From Aquimonas voraii (GTDB taxonomy: Bacteria; Pseudomonadota; Gammaproteobacteria; Xanthomonadales; Xanthomonadaceae): a DNA stretch of 64,000 bases. Location of the stretch: NCBI RefSeq assembly GCF_900101825.1, contig NZ_FNAG01000012.1, positions 44,066 to 108,065 on the forward strand, written 5' to 3'. Below are positions 54,683 to 63,898 of this stretch, piece after piece. The stretch's first letter is position 1, and the number at the start of each line of letters is the position of its first letter. A program made the position numbers and the translations under genes. The notes under the pieces are model-generated. The model did not search any database. It was not told the origin of the DNA and worked only from the letters and a program-made list of their open reading frames with translations.

Positions 54683-57600
54683 TTACGGCGTCGACTCGAA
54701 CCCGTGCTTGAAGATTTCGGGCGTTTGCGAGGCGGCGGCCGGCAGCAGGCACCAGCTGACCACTTGGCCGGTGTCGGCACCGGCATTGTCGCTGACCCGC
54801 AGCGACCAGGCGCCGCTGAGCTCGGTGCCGGTGAATGCCGCCAGGGGATTGGCCGGACTGTACTCGGCACCCGGCGTATAGGCGGGGTTGGCATTCGCAC
54901 AGTTGGACTGGACGCTGAGGGCGGAGCCATCGGCGAGGACGATGTCCATGTTGTCACCGTTGCACCCGTTGGTGGATGCGGGCACGCCGGGGCGATTGAC
55001 CAGCTCGACCGTGGTGTCGTCCTTGCTCAGCCAGACCCGCAGGTCACCCATCCAGGTGTGGTTGATCTTCAGTCCGAGGCGTAGGCCATCGAGCGCGCCG
55101 GTGTTGACGACATTGAGCGTGTCGGTGGCGCCGGTGGCGTTGTTGTCCGGGATGTTGAGGCCCGGCTCGCTGCAGATCAGGTTGCTGGTGGTGAAGCTGC
55201 GCACGCTGGAGAGTTCACCGGCACCGCAGCGATTGGTCGCCGACACACGCCAGAAGTACTCGGTGTTCGCGGCCAGCGCATCGAACAGGGTCAGGCTGGT
55301 GCCGGGCACCGTGGTGTCGACGATCGGGCTGGTGAACTGGGCGTTGTCGGCCACTTCAATCCGGTAGCTGGTGGCGCCGGGAATGGCATCCCAGCTGAGG
55401 CTGGGACGCAGCGGCTGGTCGACGGCGCCCTGGGCGGGAGCCGCCAAGCCGACCGCGACCGGCGCGGCCGCATCGACCGGCACGTTCACTGTGCGGGTCT
55501 TGGTCGAGGCGGGGAAGCCCGGACCGTTGGACGCCGCGGTGATGTCGAAGCTGAAGGTGCCGGAAGGCAGGCTGCCGGTGTTTCCGATCGCCAGCGTGCT
55601 GGTGGCGGCTGGCGTCGCCGGGGTCAGCGGGTTGACCGAGAAGCTGCCGGTGAGACCCGCCGGAAGCGTCGAGTGGCTGAGCGTCAGCGGGTCGCTGAAG
55701 CCCTCGAAAGCGGTGGCGCCGATGCTGAGATTGATGGGCTCGCCCGCGCAGATGCCAGCACTGGCACCGCTGGTGCCGAGGATGAAGTCCGGCTCGGTCA
55801 GGCCCAGCAGCTTGCCGGTGGCGGACAGCGCGAAGGGCTGCGGACCCTGGGCGACCTGGATGCCGCGCACGCGTACGACATAGCTGCCGGTGGCGGGCGT
55901 CGGCAGCTCGATGTTGTGCACGTTGTTGCGATCGTCATAGTCGACGGTGCTGGTATCCGCGACCGGATTGGGATTGGTCAGGCCGCCGCCGGCCGGCAGC
56001 TTCTGCGTCCAGATCTGACCGTCCGGGGTTTCGACCTCAAGACGCAGCTGGTTGACGCCATGCGGGTTGGCGTTCACCAGGGCCGGCGCGTCATGCCACA
56101 CCAGGGTGACGATCAGCGGTGCGCCGGCTTCGACCGCCAGCATTTCGGTGTAGACATCGCCGGTTTCCAGGCCAGCAGTCTGATCGTCCAGCCAAAGGCC
56201 GCGCGCGTCCTCGTGGAAGTACAGGCTGCGGTCGAGGTTGATCCGGCCCCAGCCCTGCGATTGGCTGGGCGCGCCACCGGTCGTGCCGGTGCCGGTGATC
56301 TCCTGCGCGCCGTTGATCATGATCGCCTTGATCAGGGCGGCCGAGGGCGTCGGCAGGGCGTGGTCGGGGTTCTCGATGCCGCTCGGGTAGAAGCCGCGCT
56401 GCAGGTACTCGCGCACCAGGGCCGAGAGGCCGGCGGCGGTGGGCGTCGCCATCGAGGTGCCGCTCATGGTGGCGGTGCCACAGGCGGTGCGCGAGGCGGA
56501 GACGATGCTGCCGCCCTGGGCGGTCATGTCCGGCTTGAGGCGGCGGTCCTGAGTCGGGCCGCGCGAAGAGAAGTCCGACATCGCGTCACCGCCGGTCCCG
56601 CGGTCGTTGCTGCCGATCGAGAACACGTTCTTGGCGTTGCCGGCCGCGCCGACGTCAGCGCCGGGGCCGCAGCCCGCCCTGCCGCCCAGGCCGCCGCTGT
56701 TGCCGGCGGCGACCAGCACTGCCAGCTGCGGATGCTCCCAGACCACCGCATCGGCATCGCGGGTGGTGGCGCGGTACTCGACCTGGCAGTCGGCGATGCA
56801 CGCGCCCAGCGAGTTTCGGCAGGACGAGCCCCAGGAGTTGTTGTGGGTGCGCGCGCCGTTGGCATAGGCCGTCGCCGCGGCGTGGAAGATCGTTCCGCCG
56901 CCGCTGTTCAGGTACTGCAGGCTGGCGCCCATTTCCTGCGAGATCAGCTTGGCGCCCGGCGCCGTGCCGTCGAGATCGGTCAGGCCGCCGGGGCTGGTGC
57001 GGGTGTCGCAGTCCACCGCGCCGGTTGCCGGATTGTTGCCGGTAATCGTGGCCATGACGTGGGTGCCGTGGCCGTGGCCGTCGGCCGGCGCGCCCGTGGT
57101 GCTGCCGTCCCACTTGTAGTGGGCGCCGATCTTGCGGTGGTTGAAGTCGGGGGTGATGCTCGGGCAGCCGGCGCCGGAGGCGCAGATCGAGGTGACCGGT
57201 TGGCCGAAGGTCGCGTCGGCGAACGAGCAATGTGTCGCGTGCAGGCCGGAATCGGCGGCGGCAACGATCTGGCCGCAGCCGAACAGCCCGTTCTCGAAGG
57301 CCGGCATCGAGCCCGCCACCGGCGTCTGTTGGCCGCTCTGGTGCAGCCAGCCGGCCTGTGAGTTCATCAGCTCGTTGGGCCAGCGCAGGCTGACCGTGGC
57401 GACTTCCGGATTCAGCGCCAGCGCCTGCACGGCGTCAGCCAGCGCGCTGCGCTCGAAGCCCACCACGATGCGCTCGTGGTCGAAGCCCTGTTCGGTCAGC
57501 TTGTAGGACAGGCCAGGGGTCGAGAGCAGGGCACTGCGGCTGCGCGTGCTGTCGATCCCCGGATGCAGGGCAATGCTCAGCTCTTCGACGCCGGCCTCGG

Positions 57601-58030
57601 TCGAGATCGACACGCCTTTGCCGCCAGCCAAGGTGTTGGCGATGTCGTTGGCGAGGTTGATGTCGAGCTTCCACACCGGCAGATAAGCGCCAGTCCAAAG
57701 CACGCCGGGCAGCGCCTTGACGCGGGCCTCGGTGGTCGTGTCCATCCGCACGAGGTAGGCGTAGTGCGGGGCATAGCCAAGAATCTGCACGCCCTGCGCC
57801 TGCAGCGCGCGGCGCTGCGCGGCGCGGATCGGCGCATCGAACTTGACGATGCGGAACGGCGAGTTCGCGTCGGCATTGCCCAAGGAGCGCAGGGCCTCAT
57901 GGGCGAGCTTCAAGTCGCCCGTGCAGACATCGAGCGTCGCCGCATCGAACGAAACCTGACAGCGCTTGCCGTCCTCTGCGGCATAGCTGACCAACGGAAG
58001 CAGCAGCAGGCCTGGAATCCAGAATCGCAT
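54683..58030 (-). CDS. Secreted subtilisin-family (S8) protease with Fn3-like and P/Homo B domains
   Basis: 1115 residues. Signal peptide MRFWIPGLLLLPLVSYAA, a propeptide-like region to about 240, then a subtilase domain with Asp260 (AAADSGLHATH), His321 (GHGHGTHVMA), Asn of VAAGNSG and Ser526 (GTSMATP). Long inserts raise the size of the domain. C-terminal: an Ig/Fn3-like module (about 850-950, SLSWDAIPGATSYRIEV), a P/Homo B proprotein-convertase domain (about 990-1100, INHTWMGDLRVWLSKD, NPLAAFTGTELSGAWSL) and the tail PEIFKHGFESTP. ATG 58030 has GGGGGAG upstream. A terminator follows. Extracellular proteolysis is likely; calcium sites not resolved. Confidence 0.92.
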   Translation of the reverse strand: MRFWIPGLLLLPLVSYAAEDGKRCQVSFDAATLDVCTGDLKLAHEALRSLGNADANSPFRIVKFDAPIRAAQRRALQAQGVQILGYAPHYAYLVRMDTTTEARVKALPGVLWTGAYLPVWKLDINLANDIANTLAGGKGVSISTEAGVEELSIALHPGIDSTRSRSALLSTPGLSYKLTEQGFDHERIVVGFERSALADAVQALALNPEVATVSLRWPNELMNSQAGWLHQSGQQTPVAGSMPAFENGLFGCGQIVAAADSGLHATHCSFADATFGQPVTSICASGAGCPSITPDFNHRKIGAHYKWDGSTTGAPADGHGHGTHVMATITGNNPATGAVDCDTRTSPGGLTDLDGTAPGAKLISQEMGASLQYLNSGGGTIFHAAATAYANGARTHNNSWGSSCRNSLGACIADCQVEYRATTRDADAVVWEHPQLAVLVAAGNSGGLGGRAGCGPGADVGAAGNAKNVFSIGSNDRGTGGDAMSDFSSRGPTQDRRLKPDMTAQGGSIVSASRTACGTATMSGTSMATPTAAGLSALVREYLQRGFYPSGIENPDHALPTPSAALIKAIMINGAQEITGTGTTGGAPSQSQGWGRINLDRSLYFHEDARGLWLDDQTAGLETGDVYTEMLAVEAGAPLIVTLVWHDAPALVNANPHGVNQLRLEVETPDGQIWTQKLPAGGGLTNPNPVADTSTVDYDDRNNVHNIELPTPATGSYVVRVRGIQVAQGPQPFALSATGKLLGLTEPDFILGTSGASAGICAGEPINLSIGATAFEGFSDPLTLSHSTLPAGLTGSFSVNPLTPATPAATSTLAIGNTGSLPSGTFSFDITAASNGPGFPASTKTRTVNVPVDAAAPVAVGLAAPAQGAVDQPLRPSLSWDAIPGATSYRIEVADNAQFTSPIVDTTVPGTSLTLFDALAANTEYFWRVSATNRCGAGELSSVRSFTTSNLICSEPGLNIPDNNATGATDTLNVVNTGALDGLRLGLKINHTWMGDLRVWLSKDDTTVELVNRPGVPASTNGCNGDNMDIVLADGSALSVQSNCANANPAYTPGAEYSPANPLAAFTGTELSGAWSLRVSDNAGADTGQVVSWCLLPAAASQTPEIFKHGFESTP

Positions 58031-58398
58031 GTGTTTTTCTCCCCCGACCGGGCGGTCCCGGCCCCAGTGATGCAGCAGTGGCAATCGTGCGAACTGCACG
58101 CGCAGACGCCAGATCCGCGGCACTGCCCAGGGGCAGGCGTCGCAGAACGCGAGCAAGGTGATCGATGCGGCAATGGTCCCTGCGCTGGCGCTGGCGGACG
58201 CTGACTGGCGTCGCCGACCGGGCTCCCCCACGGATTCCGGCTGCGAGGGCGAGGATAACAGCGCGCGCCTTCACAGGCACTTCACCAAGCGTGAGCCGCC
58301 GCGCGCTTTCGACAAGGCATGGCCCCGCCGGAGGCCGGGTGCCCGCCACCCCCTGCTATCCTGCCGCGCCCCGCCCGCGGCCTTGAGGCCAGGACCTC
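58031..58398. other. Divergent 368-bp promoter region between protease and waaA
   Basis: Non-coding. It holds the -10-like TATCCT of waaA (58357) and, on the minus strand, another TATCCT (58252-58257) about 222 bp before the protease start, which would give a long leader. I see no operator palindrome. Confidence 0.6.
58357..58362 (+). promoter_or_regulatory. Candidate -10 element for waaA
   Basis: TGC-TATCCT-GCCGCG, 37 bp before ATG 58399; TGN extension, no clear -35. Confidence 0.4.
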
Positions 58399-59727
58399 AT
58401 GCGCGCCATGCGCCTGCTCTACACGCTCGCCATGTACCTGCTGACGCCGCTGATCTTCTATCGGCTGCTGGCGCGCGGGCTGCGCATGCCCGGCTACCAC
58501 GCACGCTGGCGCGAGCGTTTTGGCCATTTCAAGCCGCCGGGCTTCGAACGCAGCATCTGGGTGCATGCGGTGTCGGTGGGTGAGGTCAACGCCGCGGCGC
58601 CGCTGGTGGAAGCCCTGCGTCGCCGCTATGCCAACCTGCCCTTCGTGCTGACCACGGTGACGCCCACCGGCTCGGACCGCGTGCGCCAGCTCTGGGGGGA
58701 TGACGTTTTCCACGTCTACCTGCCCTATGACCTGCCGGGCTCGGTGCGACGCTTCCTCGCCGCCACCCGCCCGCAGCTGGCGGTGGTGATGGAGACCGAG
58801 ATCTGGCCCAACCTGTTCCTGTCCTGCGAGGCCGCCGGCATCCCGGTGGTGGTCGCCAACGCCCGCCTGTCCGACAAGTCCCTGCGCGGCTACGGGCCGG
58901 TGCGGCCGATCATCCGCGCGGCGATCCGCAGCGCGCGCTTTGTCGCCGCGCAGTCGCAGCAGGATGCCGACCGCTTCCTCAGCCTCGGCGCGCGTCCGGA
59001 TCGCCTGCGCGTGGTCGGCAACCTCAAGTTCGACCTGCAGGTGAAGCCCGAGCTGTTCACCGCCGCCGCCGAAGCCCGCCTGCGCTGGGGCGCGCAGCGC
59101 CCGGTATGGATCGCCGCCAGCACCCACGAAGGCGAGGAGCATGCGGTGATCGAAGCCCACTCGCGCCTGCTGAACCGCTTTCCCGACGCCCTGCTGCTGG
59201 TTGCGCCGCGCCATCCCGAGCGCTTCAAGCCGATGGTCCAGCTCTGCCGCAGCTATGGCTTCGCCACCCGCACCCGCAGCGAGGACGACGAGCCCGATGC
59301 GCACAGCCAGTGCTTCGTCATCGACACCCTGGGCGAGCTGGTCAACTTCATCGCCTGCGCCGATGTCGCCTTCGTCGCCGGCTCGCTGGAGGCGATCGGC
59401 GGCCACAACGTGCTGGAACCCGCGGCGCTGGGCGTGCCCGTGGTCGTGGGGCCGCACACCTTCAACTTCGAGGAAGTGACCGATCTGCTGCTTGAGCAGG
59501 GTGCCGCCCTGCGTGTGGTCGATTCGGAAGACCTCTCGCGCACGCTGCAGGCCCTGCTGGCCGATCCAGCGCGGCGGATGCAGATGGGTGAGGCCTGCAA
59601 GCGCACCGTTGGCCACGAGCGCGGCGCGGTCGAGCGCACCCTGGAGGTCATCGGCCGCGTGCTGCGCGGCGAGACCGAGCCGGGCGCCGACGCCAGCGAC
59701 AGCCGCCCCGGGCTGCGCGGGCGCTGA
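58399..59727 (+). CDS. waaA: 3-deoxy-D-manno-octulosonate (Kdo) transferase
   Basis: 442 residues. N-terminal membrane anchor (MRLLYTLAMYLLTPLIFYRLL), then the GT-B fold with IWVHAVSVGEVNAA (catalytic Glu), TTVTPTGSDR, YLPYDLPGSVRRFL, METEIWPNL, NARLSDKSLRGY, VAGSLEAIGGHNVLEPA (CMP-Kdo site) and VVGPHTFNFEEV. Adds Kdo to lipid IVA in LPS core synthesis. Length and every conserved block match the family. Confidence 0.97.
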   Translation: MRAMRLLYTLAMYLLTPLIFYRLLARGLRMPGYHARWRERFGHFKPPGFERSIWVHAVSVGEVNAAAPLVEALRRRYANLPFVLTTVTPTGSDRVRQLWGDDVFHVYLPYDLPGSVRRFLAATRPQLAVVMETEIWPNLFLSCEAAGIPVVVANARLSDKSLRGYGPVRPIIRAAIRSARFVAAQSQQDADRFLSLGARPDRLRVVGNLKFDLQVKPELFTAAAEARLRWGAQRPVWIAASTHEGEEHAVIEAHSRLLNRFPDALLLVAPRHPERFKPMVQLCRSYGFATRTRSEDDEPDAHSQCFVIDTLGELVNFIACADVAFVAGSLEAIGGHNVLEPAALGVPVVVGPHTFNFEEVTDLLLEQGAALRVVDSEDLSRTLQALLADPARRMQMGEACKRTVGHERGAVERTLEVIGRVLRGETEPGADASDSRPGLRGR

Positions 59728-59773
59728 GGCTGCGGGCTCGCGCCCGCGACTCGCCCAGCCCCGGGCCCGCGCC

Positions 59774-59779
59774 TAGAAT
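59774..59779 (+). promoter_or_regulatory. Candidate -10 element for the GGDEF gene
   Basis: GCC-TAGAAT-GCGGGCG, 28 bp before ATG 59807; an upstream short GC hairpin (GCGGGC/GCCCGC, about 59732-59747) may end waaA transcription. Confidence 0.45.
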
Positions 59780-59806
59780 GCGGGCGCCCCCCTTTGGCCG
59801 CGGCCC

Positions 59807-61033
59807 ATGCTCGACTGGCTGACCCTGGATGCCCGGACCCTGCTGCAGGTCTCCCTGCTGCTGGTGCTGTTGAACGCCGCCGCGTTCGCTCTGCTGCTAC
59901 CCAGCCTAGCCGATGCGCTGAGGCCGAGTGCGCGCAGCTGGGGTCTGGGCATCGCCCTGCAGTGGCTGGGAGGGCTGGTCTTCGCCTACGAAGCCGCGCT
60001 CGCTGACATCCTGCCGGTCGCGGTGCTGGCCGCCTTCCCCCACTTGGCGGCGCTGGCGGGCATGAGCCTTTACGTCCATGCGCTGCGACGTTTCAACGGC
60101 CTCCGCTTCCACTGGCCGCAGGCCCTGCCTGGCCTCGCCTGCGGTCTTGGCATCGTGGGCGCCACGGTGCTCGACGGCGGGCTCGCGACGCGCATCCTGT
60201 TCACTTCGCTGGGGCTGGCCGTGCTGCTGTTGATGGGCCTGCGCCTGCTCAGCATGGACACGCCGCTGGCACCCCGAGTCAGCCGCCGCGTGCTGCGTCT
60301 GGCCCTCGCCACGCTTGCATTCGCTGTCGCGGTGCGGGCGGTCTACGTGATCTTCGAGCCGCCGCAGGTGTCCGCCCTGGTCGAAATCGGCCAGGGCCCC
60401 CTGGTGCTGCAGCTGCTGCTGATGTGCGCGCTGCCATTGGTTGGAACCAGCGCATTCTTCGCGATGTGCTCGGAGCGCGTGCGCCTCGGCTGGGAATCGG
60501 CGGCCTCCACGGATTTCCTCACCGGGCTGCCGAACCGCCGCAGCCTCGTCGATGCGGCGCAGCTGGCCATCCGCCAGACGCGTGAGCGAGGTGGCAGGCT
60601 CACGCTCACGATTCTCGACGTTGACCACTTCAAGCGGCTCAACGACCGCTTCGGCCACGCCGTCGGCGATTTCGCCCTCGTGCATCTCGCCGACCGCTTG
60701 CGCGCGCTTTGCGCCGAGCACGACCTGCCGGCGCGCGCCGGCGGCGAAGAGTTCTGCCTGCTGTCGTGCGGCAGCACGCCAGAGGCGGTGGCCGAGCGAC
60801 TCAGCCGACTGCAGCGCGCACTCCATGACGAGCCCCTCGATTGGCAGGGCCAGCGGATCGAACTCAGCTTCTCGGCGGGCGTCGCCGGACTGGAGGCCGG
60901 CGACGGCGGCTTCGACAGCCTGCTCGGACGCGCCGACCAGGCCCTGTACGCCGCCAAACAGCAGGGCCGCCAGCGTGTGCTGATCGCCCGACCGCCCGGC
61001 CCGCAGGCCGAACTGGCCTGGGAGACCGCATGA
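59807..61033 (+). CDS. Membrane-bound diguanylate cyclase
   Basis: 408 residues: six to seven hydrophobic segments (about 12-215), then a GGDEF domain with DFLTGLPNRRSLVDAA, ILDVDHFKRLNDRFGHAVGD and GGEEF at 312-316, so catalytically intact. The inner-membrane sensor is not recognised. The last codons overlap the next gene by ATGA. Likely contributes c-di-GMP signalling together with the REC-GGDEF protein at 25870. Confidence 0.92.
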   Translation: MLDWLTLDARTLLQVSLLLVLLNAAAFALLLPSLADALRPSARSWGLGIALQWLGGLVFAYEAALADILPVAVLAAFPHLAALAGMSLYVHALRRFNGLRFHWPQALPGLACGLGIVGATVLDGGLATRILFTSLGLAVLLLMGLRLLSMDTPLAPRVSRRVLRLALATLAFAVAVRAVYVIFEPPQVSALVEIGQGPLVLQLLLMCALPLVGTSAFFAMCSERVRLGWESAASTDFLTGLPNRRSLVDAAQLAIRQTRERGGRLTLTILDVDHFKRLNDRFGHAVGDFALVHLADRLRALCAEHDLPARAGGEEFCLLSCGSTPEAVAERLSRLQRALHDEPLDWQGQRIELSFSAGVAGLEAGDGGFDSLLGRADQALYAAKQQGRQRVLIARPPGPQAELAWETA

Positions 61034-61473
61034 ACAGGCTGTCGGAGTCTCCCGATGACCGCGAACTGCAGGCCTGGCTGCGCGGCATGCACCGCATCGC
61101 CGTGCTCGGCATCAAGACTGAAGCCGCCTCCGCACAGCCCGCCTATTACGTGCCCGAAGCCCTGCAGCGCGCGGGCCTCGAGATCGTTCCGGTGCCGGTG
61201 TACTACCCCGAGGCCACCCGGATCCTGGGGCAGCCGGTGTACCGCCGCCTGCAGGAGGTTCCCGGGCGCATCGATCTGGTCTGCGTGTTCCGTCGCCCGC
61301 AGGATCTTGCCGCCCACCGCGACGACCTCATCGCTGCCGGTCCGCGCGGCGTCTGGCTGCAGTCCGGCATCCGTGACGAGGTTTTTGCCGCGCAGCTGCG
61401 TACCGCCGGCATCGACGTGGTGCAGGACCGCTGCCTGATGGTCGAGCACCGGCGGTTGCTGGGCGCGCGGTAG
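61030..61473 (+). CDS. CoA-binding domain protein (YccU-like)
   Basis: 147 residues with the CoA-binding Rossmann fold: HRIAVLGIKTEA, YYVPEALQRAGLEIVPVPVYYPEA, IDLVCVFRRPQDL, VWLQSGIRDEV and VVQDRCLMVEHRRL. Family members bind CoA without catalysis of known type. Translationally coupled to the diguanylate cyclase. Confidence 0.88.
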   Translation: MNRLSESPDDRELQAWLRGMHRIAVLGIKTEAASAQPAYYVPEALQRAGLEIVPVPVYYPEATRILGQPVYRRLQEVPGRIDLVCVFRRPQDLAAHRDDLIAAGPRGVWLQSGIRDEVFAAQLRTAGIDVVQDRCLMVEHRRLLGAR

Positions 61474-61533
61474 CGGCCTTGGCACCGCCTGCCGTGCACG
61501 CTTCCAGGCGATGGCAGTGGCAGGTGGATCCGA

Positions 61534-61935
61534 TTAGCCGAGCCAGGCGCTGAACACGCCCCAGGGCTGGTGCGCCCGCGCCACCGTGTACATGAAGCCG
61601 AAAGTGGCCAGCGCGGCGAGATACCAGGCCCAGCGCTGCGCCGCGGTTCGCGCGCGCCCCAGCGCCATGACCCCGAGCACGATGTAGAGCACCAGCAGCA
61701 CCAGCTTGGTGGCGAGCCAGGGCGTGGTGAACGGGTTCAGCTTCAGCACCACCAGCAGCATCAGCGCTGCGGTCAAGAGCGCCGAGTCGATGGTGTAGCT
61801 CAGATAGCGCACGGCCGCGGCATTGGCCCAGCGCTGGCCCAGCAGCACCAGCAGGCCGCGCAGGGCGAACAGGCTGCCGCTGAGCAGCACGAGGCCGATG
61901 TGGGCGGCTTTGATCTGTGGGTAGAGTTCGAGCAT
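61534..61935 (-). CDS. SirB2-like inner membrane protein
   Basis: 133 residues with four hydrophobic segments: IKAAHIGLVLLSGSLFALRG, SALLTAALMLLVV, LVLLVLYIVLGVMAL and FGFMYTVARAHQ. The opening YPQIKAAHIG and LATKLVLLVLYIVLG match SirB2. Function unknown. ATG 61935 is chosen since the upstream frame runs through repeat DNA; a repeat copy ends right at the start. Confidence 0.75.
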   Translation of the reverse strand: MLELYPQIKAAHIGLVLLSGSLFALRGLLVLLGQRWANAAAVRYLSYTIDSALLTAALMLLVVLKLNPFTTPWLATKLVLLVLYIVLGVMALGRARTAAQRWAWYLAALATFGFMYTVARAHQPWGVFSAWLG

Positions 61936-61977
61936 CTGGAGCCGGGATTTTGGATTCGGGATTGGGGATTCGGAGTG
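61936..61977 (+). repeat. GGGATTC repeat abutting the SirB2-like start
   Basis: CTGGAGCCGGGATTTTGG then ATTCGGGATTGGGGATTCG, running away from the ATG at 61935. Confidence 0.7.
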
Positions 61978-62047
61978 CCGTGCTGGCGTGCGGGCCTGAG
62001 GCTTCTTCTGCCTGCCGAATGGAAAGGATGAGGTGGAAGCGGAGTCC

Positions 62048-62073
62048 ATGCTGGGCCAGGGCCCACCCTATGC
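62048..62073 (-). repeat. Palindromic repeat, copy D
   Basis: Reverse complement GCATAGGGTGGGCCCTGG then CCCAGCAT; the same family as copies A, B, C and E. Lies between SirB2-like and NnrS genes. Confidence 0.75.
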
Positions 62074-62103
62074 GCGCAGGTGGAATTGGATGATGCGGCC
62101 GCC

Positions 62104-63318
62104 TCAGCCGGGCCGGCCATCCGCGCGCGGCCGCAGGTAGATCCATAGCGAGCGTGCGACCCAGGGCAGGAACACCAGCAGCCAGCCCAGCGCCGCCGCG
62201 CGATACCAGTCCATCGGCGATGCCACCAGCTCGCCGACCACCCGCAGCACGGCGACCGCCTGCATGCCGATGAAGGCGAACAGGGCGACCCTGCCCAGCA
62301 CCAGCGGCCGACCCGAATGGCCCTGCGTCACCCGCGTCACCATCGCCACCAGCAGGCTGCCGAACAGGCCGATCGACAGCGCGTGCACCGGCGCGCGGCC
62401 GAGCGCGAACTCGCCGGTCCAGAACATCCACAGGCTCTGCGCGGCGTACAGGGCCATCGCGACCGGCAGCCAGGCATAGCCGACGAACAGCACCCGCAGC
62501 AGGCCGGGCATCGGCCCGCGCGGCCACCAGCGCCAGACGCTCAGGGCTGCGAGCGCGAACAGCGGCAGATCGACCAGCCACAGCCAGACGTGGCCGTGCA
62601 CCAGCTCCAGCGCCAGATGCGCCAGCCACAGCGGCCACTGCGCCGCCAGCAGCCACAGCGGCCGCCAGGGCGCATAGCCCGGCACCACGTTGGCGGCGAA
62701 AAAGGGGAACATCCGGTGCGCTACCGTCGCATACACCGGCAGCAGCAGGCCGAAGCTGCCGAGCTTGATCACCACATAGGCCAGCCGCGCGTCGCCGGTG
62801 TGCAGGTAGACGGCGAAGCACAGCAGGCCGGCGAAGCCGATCACCAGCGCCGCGAAGCAGCTGGTCGCATGCCAGGTGGTCTGGCGATCACGCAGCAGCA
62901 CGCTGCCCAGTACCGTGAGCCCCGCGGCCCAGCCCGCGAGCGTGTTGACCACGCCGAGGTGCAGCAGCAGGCCGCTGCCGCTGAACATCGAGGCGAGGCA
63001 CAGCAGTTGACCGCTGATCATGCCCAGACCCACCGGCACGTAGTGCCAGCGACCGAGTTCGGGCAGGCCCATCCAGCGGGGGAACACGGTGATCAGGAAG
63101 CCGAAGAAGAAGCTCGGCAGCACCTGGTACTGCAGGATGAAGGCGTGCATCCAGCCAGCCGGCACGCTGCCTGCGGGCAGGGCGGCAGGGTTCATCAGCC
63201 ACAGGGTCCACCAGGCCATGGCGGCCAGCACATTGGCCGCACCGACGAAGAACAGCAGCCGATGCGGCGCGGCCGACAGGGTGCGGGCGAGATCGGCGGG
63301 GAGCGTGAGGGTGTTCAT
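62104..63318 (-). CDS. nnrS: NnrS family heme/copper-type membrane protein
   Basis: 404 residues with twelve hydrophobic segments. The family's conserved histidines appear in WMHAFILQYQ, HRMFPFFAANVVPG and RAPVHALSIGLFGSLLVAMVTRVTQGHSGR. NnrS proteins are linked to nitric oxide tolerance and denitrification, though no nir/nor gene lies in this window. Starts ATG 63318. Confidence 0.9.
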   Translation of the reverse strand: MNTLTLPADLARTLSAAPHRLLFFVGAANVLAAMAWWTLWLMNPAALPAGSVPAGWMHAFILQYQVLPSFFFGFLITVFPRWMGLPELGRWHYVPVGLGMISGQLLCLASMFSGSGLLLHLGVVNTLAGWAAGLTVLGSVLLRDRQTTWHATSCFAALVIGFAGLLCFAVYLHTGDARLAYVVIKLGSFGLLLPVYATVAHRMFPFFAANVVPGYAPWRPLWLLAAQWPLWLAHLALELVHGHVWLWLVDLPLFALAALSVWRWWPRGPMPGLLRVLFVGYAWLPVAMALYAAQSLWMFWTGEFALGRAPVHALSIGLFGSLLVAMVTRVTQGHSGRPLVLGRVALFAFIGMQAVAVLRVVGELVASPMDWYRAAALGWLLVFLPWVARSLWIYLRPRADGRPG

Positions 63319-63380
63319 GGGCGCAGGATGCCCGTGGCGCGCGGGGAGCGCGCTGATCTGCGTCAGCCGATGCGCGTTGG

Positions 63381-63403
63381 CCCCTCTCCCCGCGGGGGAG
63401 GGG
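63381..63403. repeat. CCCCTCTCCCC / GGGGGAGGGG palindrome
   Basis: Near-perfect inverted repeat of about 11 bp with no spacer; resembles the widespread CCCTCTCCCC-type intergenic repeat. Confidence 0.6.
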
Positions 63404-63560
63404 TTGGGGAGGGGGCTGGGCGAAGCGTTTGCTTCGTGCCTTGCCGTGCGTTGTGACTTGGCTCATGGCTGATGTGGCGCCAGCGCTTTCGTCGCTCCGA
63501 GCGAAAAGCACGAGCAAGAGCTTTCGGTCAGCCCTGCGGGCTGCCCGACCTCGGTGCAGT

Positions 63561-63590
63561 CATAGGGTGGGCCCTGGCCCACCATGAGCT
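63561..63590 (+). repeat. Palindromic repeat, copy E
   Basis: CATAGGGTGGGCCCTGGCCC then ACCATGAGCT; near-identical to copy B in the opposite orientation, 58 kb away. Confidence 0.75.
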
Positions 63591-63800
63591 CCACGCTCGC
63601 CTCGGTTTCCCTTTGTGGTCGAGAGCGAAGAGCAAGAGCTTTCGGTCCGTCCTTCGGCCGGCCCGACCTACTTCTCTTTGCGTGGCCACTGCGCCGCAGG
63701 AGCGGCGCGAACGCCGAAGGCGGCCCCGGAGGGGCGGAGGGCAGGAAGCCCGGAGTCAAGAGAAGTAGGCAAGAGAAAGGCCACCCCGCGTCCGCGCCCC

Positions 63801-63818
63801 CTGCGCATCCCTGCGCAG
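63801..63818. repeat. Hairpin 1 of a TCCC-loop series
   Basis: CTGCGCA-TCCC-TGCGCAG. Confidence 0.6.
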
Positions 63819-63840
63819 AGGGTCCGCGTGAGTCCGCGGG

Positions 63841-63877
63841 TGTTCGTGGACAGTGCATCCCTGCACTGTCACGAACA
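63841..63877. repeat. Hairpin 2 of a TCCC-loop series
   Basis: TGTTCGTGGACAGTGCA-TCC then C-TGCACTGTCACGAACA: 16 paired bases, one G bulge, 4-nt loop. Confidence 0.7.
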
Positions 63878-63878
63878 T

Positions 63879-63898
63879 CGCCGGCCTCCCTGCCGGCG
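63879..63898. repeat. Hairpin 3 of a TCCC-loop series
   Basis: CGCCGGC-CTCCCT-GCCGGCG, a 7-bp stem directly after hairpin 2. Confidence 0.55.

Noticed and set aside
54471..54881. Plus-strand small protein frame between algC and the protease
   Set aside because: Overlaps the protease end and its terminator, no Shine-Dalgarno, no coherent composition.
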